From CAIUPE01 sp037131735 (lineage in GTDB: Bacteria > Pseudomonadota > Alphaproteobacteria > Rhizobiales > Beijerinckiaceae), in the NCBI GenBank assembly GCA_037131735.1, contig JBAXQM010000010.1, positions 1-64,000 of the forward strand: 64,000 nt of DNA. Direction: 5' to 3'. Below the pieces are notes generated by a model. It had not been told where the DNA came from. It worked only from the letters and a program-made list of their open reading frames with translations, and did not search any database. Position 1 is the stretch's first letter, and every line of letters starts with the position of its first letter. Below, one piece after another: positions 63,371 through 64,000 of this stretch. Position numbers and translations under genes: made by a program.

Positions 63371-63395
63371 AACCCCGGCGCGAAGCGCCGGGGTT
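63371..63395 (-). terminator. 11-bp stem-loop between the binding-protein and ATPase genes
   Basis: AACCCCGGCGC (63371-63381) and GCGCCGGGGTT (63385-63395) form a perfect stem with loop GAA (TTC on the minus strand). On the minus strand the next bases are ATTTTCC, a weak T-run. Within an ABC operon such a hairpin usually ends part of the transcripts or protects the upstream mRNA, so the binding protein is made in excess. Confidence 0.7.
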
Positions 63396-63417
63396 TGTTG
63401 ATTCAGACAAAGCGCAA

Positions 63418-64000
63418 TTAAGCAGCCTTGAACTTCTCAGCATATTGCGTGCGAAGCTCGGCGAACCATGAAGGCTCGAGTGGACGCTGCCAGAGACGCG
63501 ACAATGCGTCGTCAGGATAGGCTTCCTGGAAGTTCTTCTTCGCTGCAGGCGAGAGAAGCTCGTCGGCGCCCTTAGCAACCGGGTTATAACCCGAGCCGTC
63601 GGCAACCTTCGCTGAGGCTTCCTTCGAGTGAACATATTTCAACCAAGCATAAGCCTGGTCGATGTTCTTCGCGCCCTTCGACATTGCCCAACCGTCGAGC
63701 CATGTGATCGCGCCTTCTTGCGGAGCCATATAGGAGACAGGCTTGCCTGCCTTCTTGAGGCCGAGCGGAGGACCATCCCAAGTCTGGCCGATGACGACAC
63801 CGTTTTCGAGAAGACCCGATTTCGTGTTGTCAGCTGAATCCCAGAATTGCTTGATCCAAGCCTTGTGCTCGATCGCGAACTTCAAGAGCTTGTCATAGAT
63901 CGCCTTCATCGATGCTTCGTCCTTATAGGCGTCAAGCATACGATTTGACTTCAACTGACCCGTTGCATCCATCCAGAGACCGATGCCGAGCAAGAGCGAG
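63418..64000 (-). CDS. ABC transporter substrate-binding protein (PotD-like), 5' part outside window
   Basis: Only the C-terminal ~193 residues are visible; the frame continues past the right edge without a stop. The part seen (VVIGQTWDGPPLGLKKAG, EGAITWLDGWAMSKGAKNIDQAYAWLKYVHS, ADGSGYNPVAKGADELLSPAAKKNFQEAYPDD) matches PotD/PotF-type periplasmic binding proteins for polyamines and relatives that bind other cationic compounds. It is the promoter-proximal gene of the ABC operon. The ligand could be a polyamine or agmatine-like compound, or 2-aminoethylphosphonate given the neighbouring phn genes. The residues needed to tell lie partly outside the window. Confidence 0.88.
   Translation of the reverse strand, partial: SLLLGIGLWMDATGQLKSNRMLDAYKDEASMKAIYDKLLKFAIEHKAWIKQFWDSADNTKSGLLENGVVIGQTWDGPPLGLKKAGKPVSYMAPQEGAITWLDGWAMSKGAKNIDQAYAWLKYVHSKEASAKVADGSGYNPVAKGADELLSPAAKKNFQEAYPDDALSRLWQRPLEPSWFAELRTQYAEKFKAA

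Noticed and set aside
1..64000. CRISPR array or insertion sequence
   Set aside because: I saw no regularly spaced repeat-spacer series and no transposase, integrase or resolvase reading frame in the window.

Overview
The window is chromosomal DNA of moderate GC from an alphaproteobacterium, most likely of the order Hyphomicrobiales (Rhizobiales). The call rests on gene content and order: a BolA / J-domain / cobS / cobT block, rplS beside leuC-leuD-leuB, putA divergent from an Lrp-type regulator, an invasion-associated locus B protein, a SUV3-like helicase, and dapF-mtaB next to ftsY. The lineage is inferred; no database was searched.

Layout. 1-4.1 kb is an accessory edge. It starts with a duplicated 55-bp sequence ending like a tRNA-Gly 3' end. 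After an acetyltransferase and a nitroreductase comes a 2.35-kb two-gene segment (small Cys/His membrane protein and PepSY protein) bounded by an intact tRNA-Ala(CGC) and a perfect copy of its 3' part. 4.2-13.7 kb holds housekeeping metabolism: DUF1993 and SOUL proteins, asd, carbonic anhydrase, a PLP dehydratase, leuB, leuD, leuC and rplS. 14-25.3 kb holds putA and its regulator, two acyl-CoA synthetases, a His-rich CobW-type GTPase, two DMT exporters, BolA and a J-domain protein.

25.4-32.5 kb is the most interesting part. The cobaltochelatase genes cobS and cobT are followed by a 1279-residue protein with an N-terminal SIR2 (NADase-type) domain, a type known from anti-phage defence. The SIR2 gene sits between two copies of the last 65 codons of cobT. 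The copies differ at 10 bases, all synonymous. The simplest reading is that a foreign segment bringing its own cobT end entered exactly at the cobT stop codon, left cobT intact and stranded the old tail. No integrase or transposase is visible.

32.5-51.6 kb is mostly core: a queuosine-precursor transporter, rpmB, a large helicase, an MscS-type channel, pyrophosphatase, an MBL hydrolase, dapF, mtaB, an RluA-type synthase, ftsY, rlmN, an IalB protein, an ECF sigma factor without an adjacent anti-sigma gene, phhB and thpR.

51.7-64 kb is a nutrient-scavenging region. A DeoR/GlpR regulator with 10-bp and 20-bp phased repeats on both sides precedes phnW-phnA-phnY, which encode the hydrolytic route from 2-aminoethylphosphonate to acetate and phosphate. 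A MocR-type regulator, acetate kinase (which could recapture that acetate) and an agmatinase-family ureohydrolase follow. Convergent to them is a polyamine-type ABC transporter whose binding-protein gene runs off the right edge.
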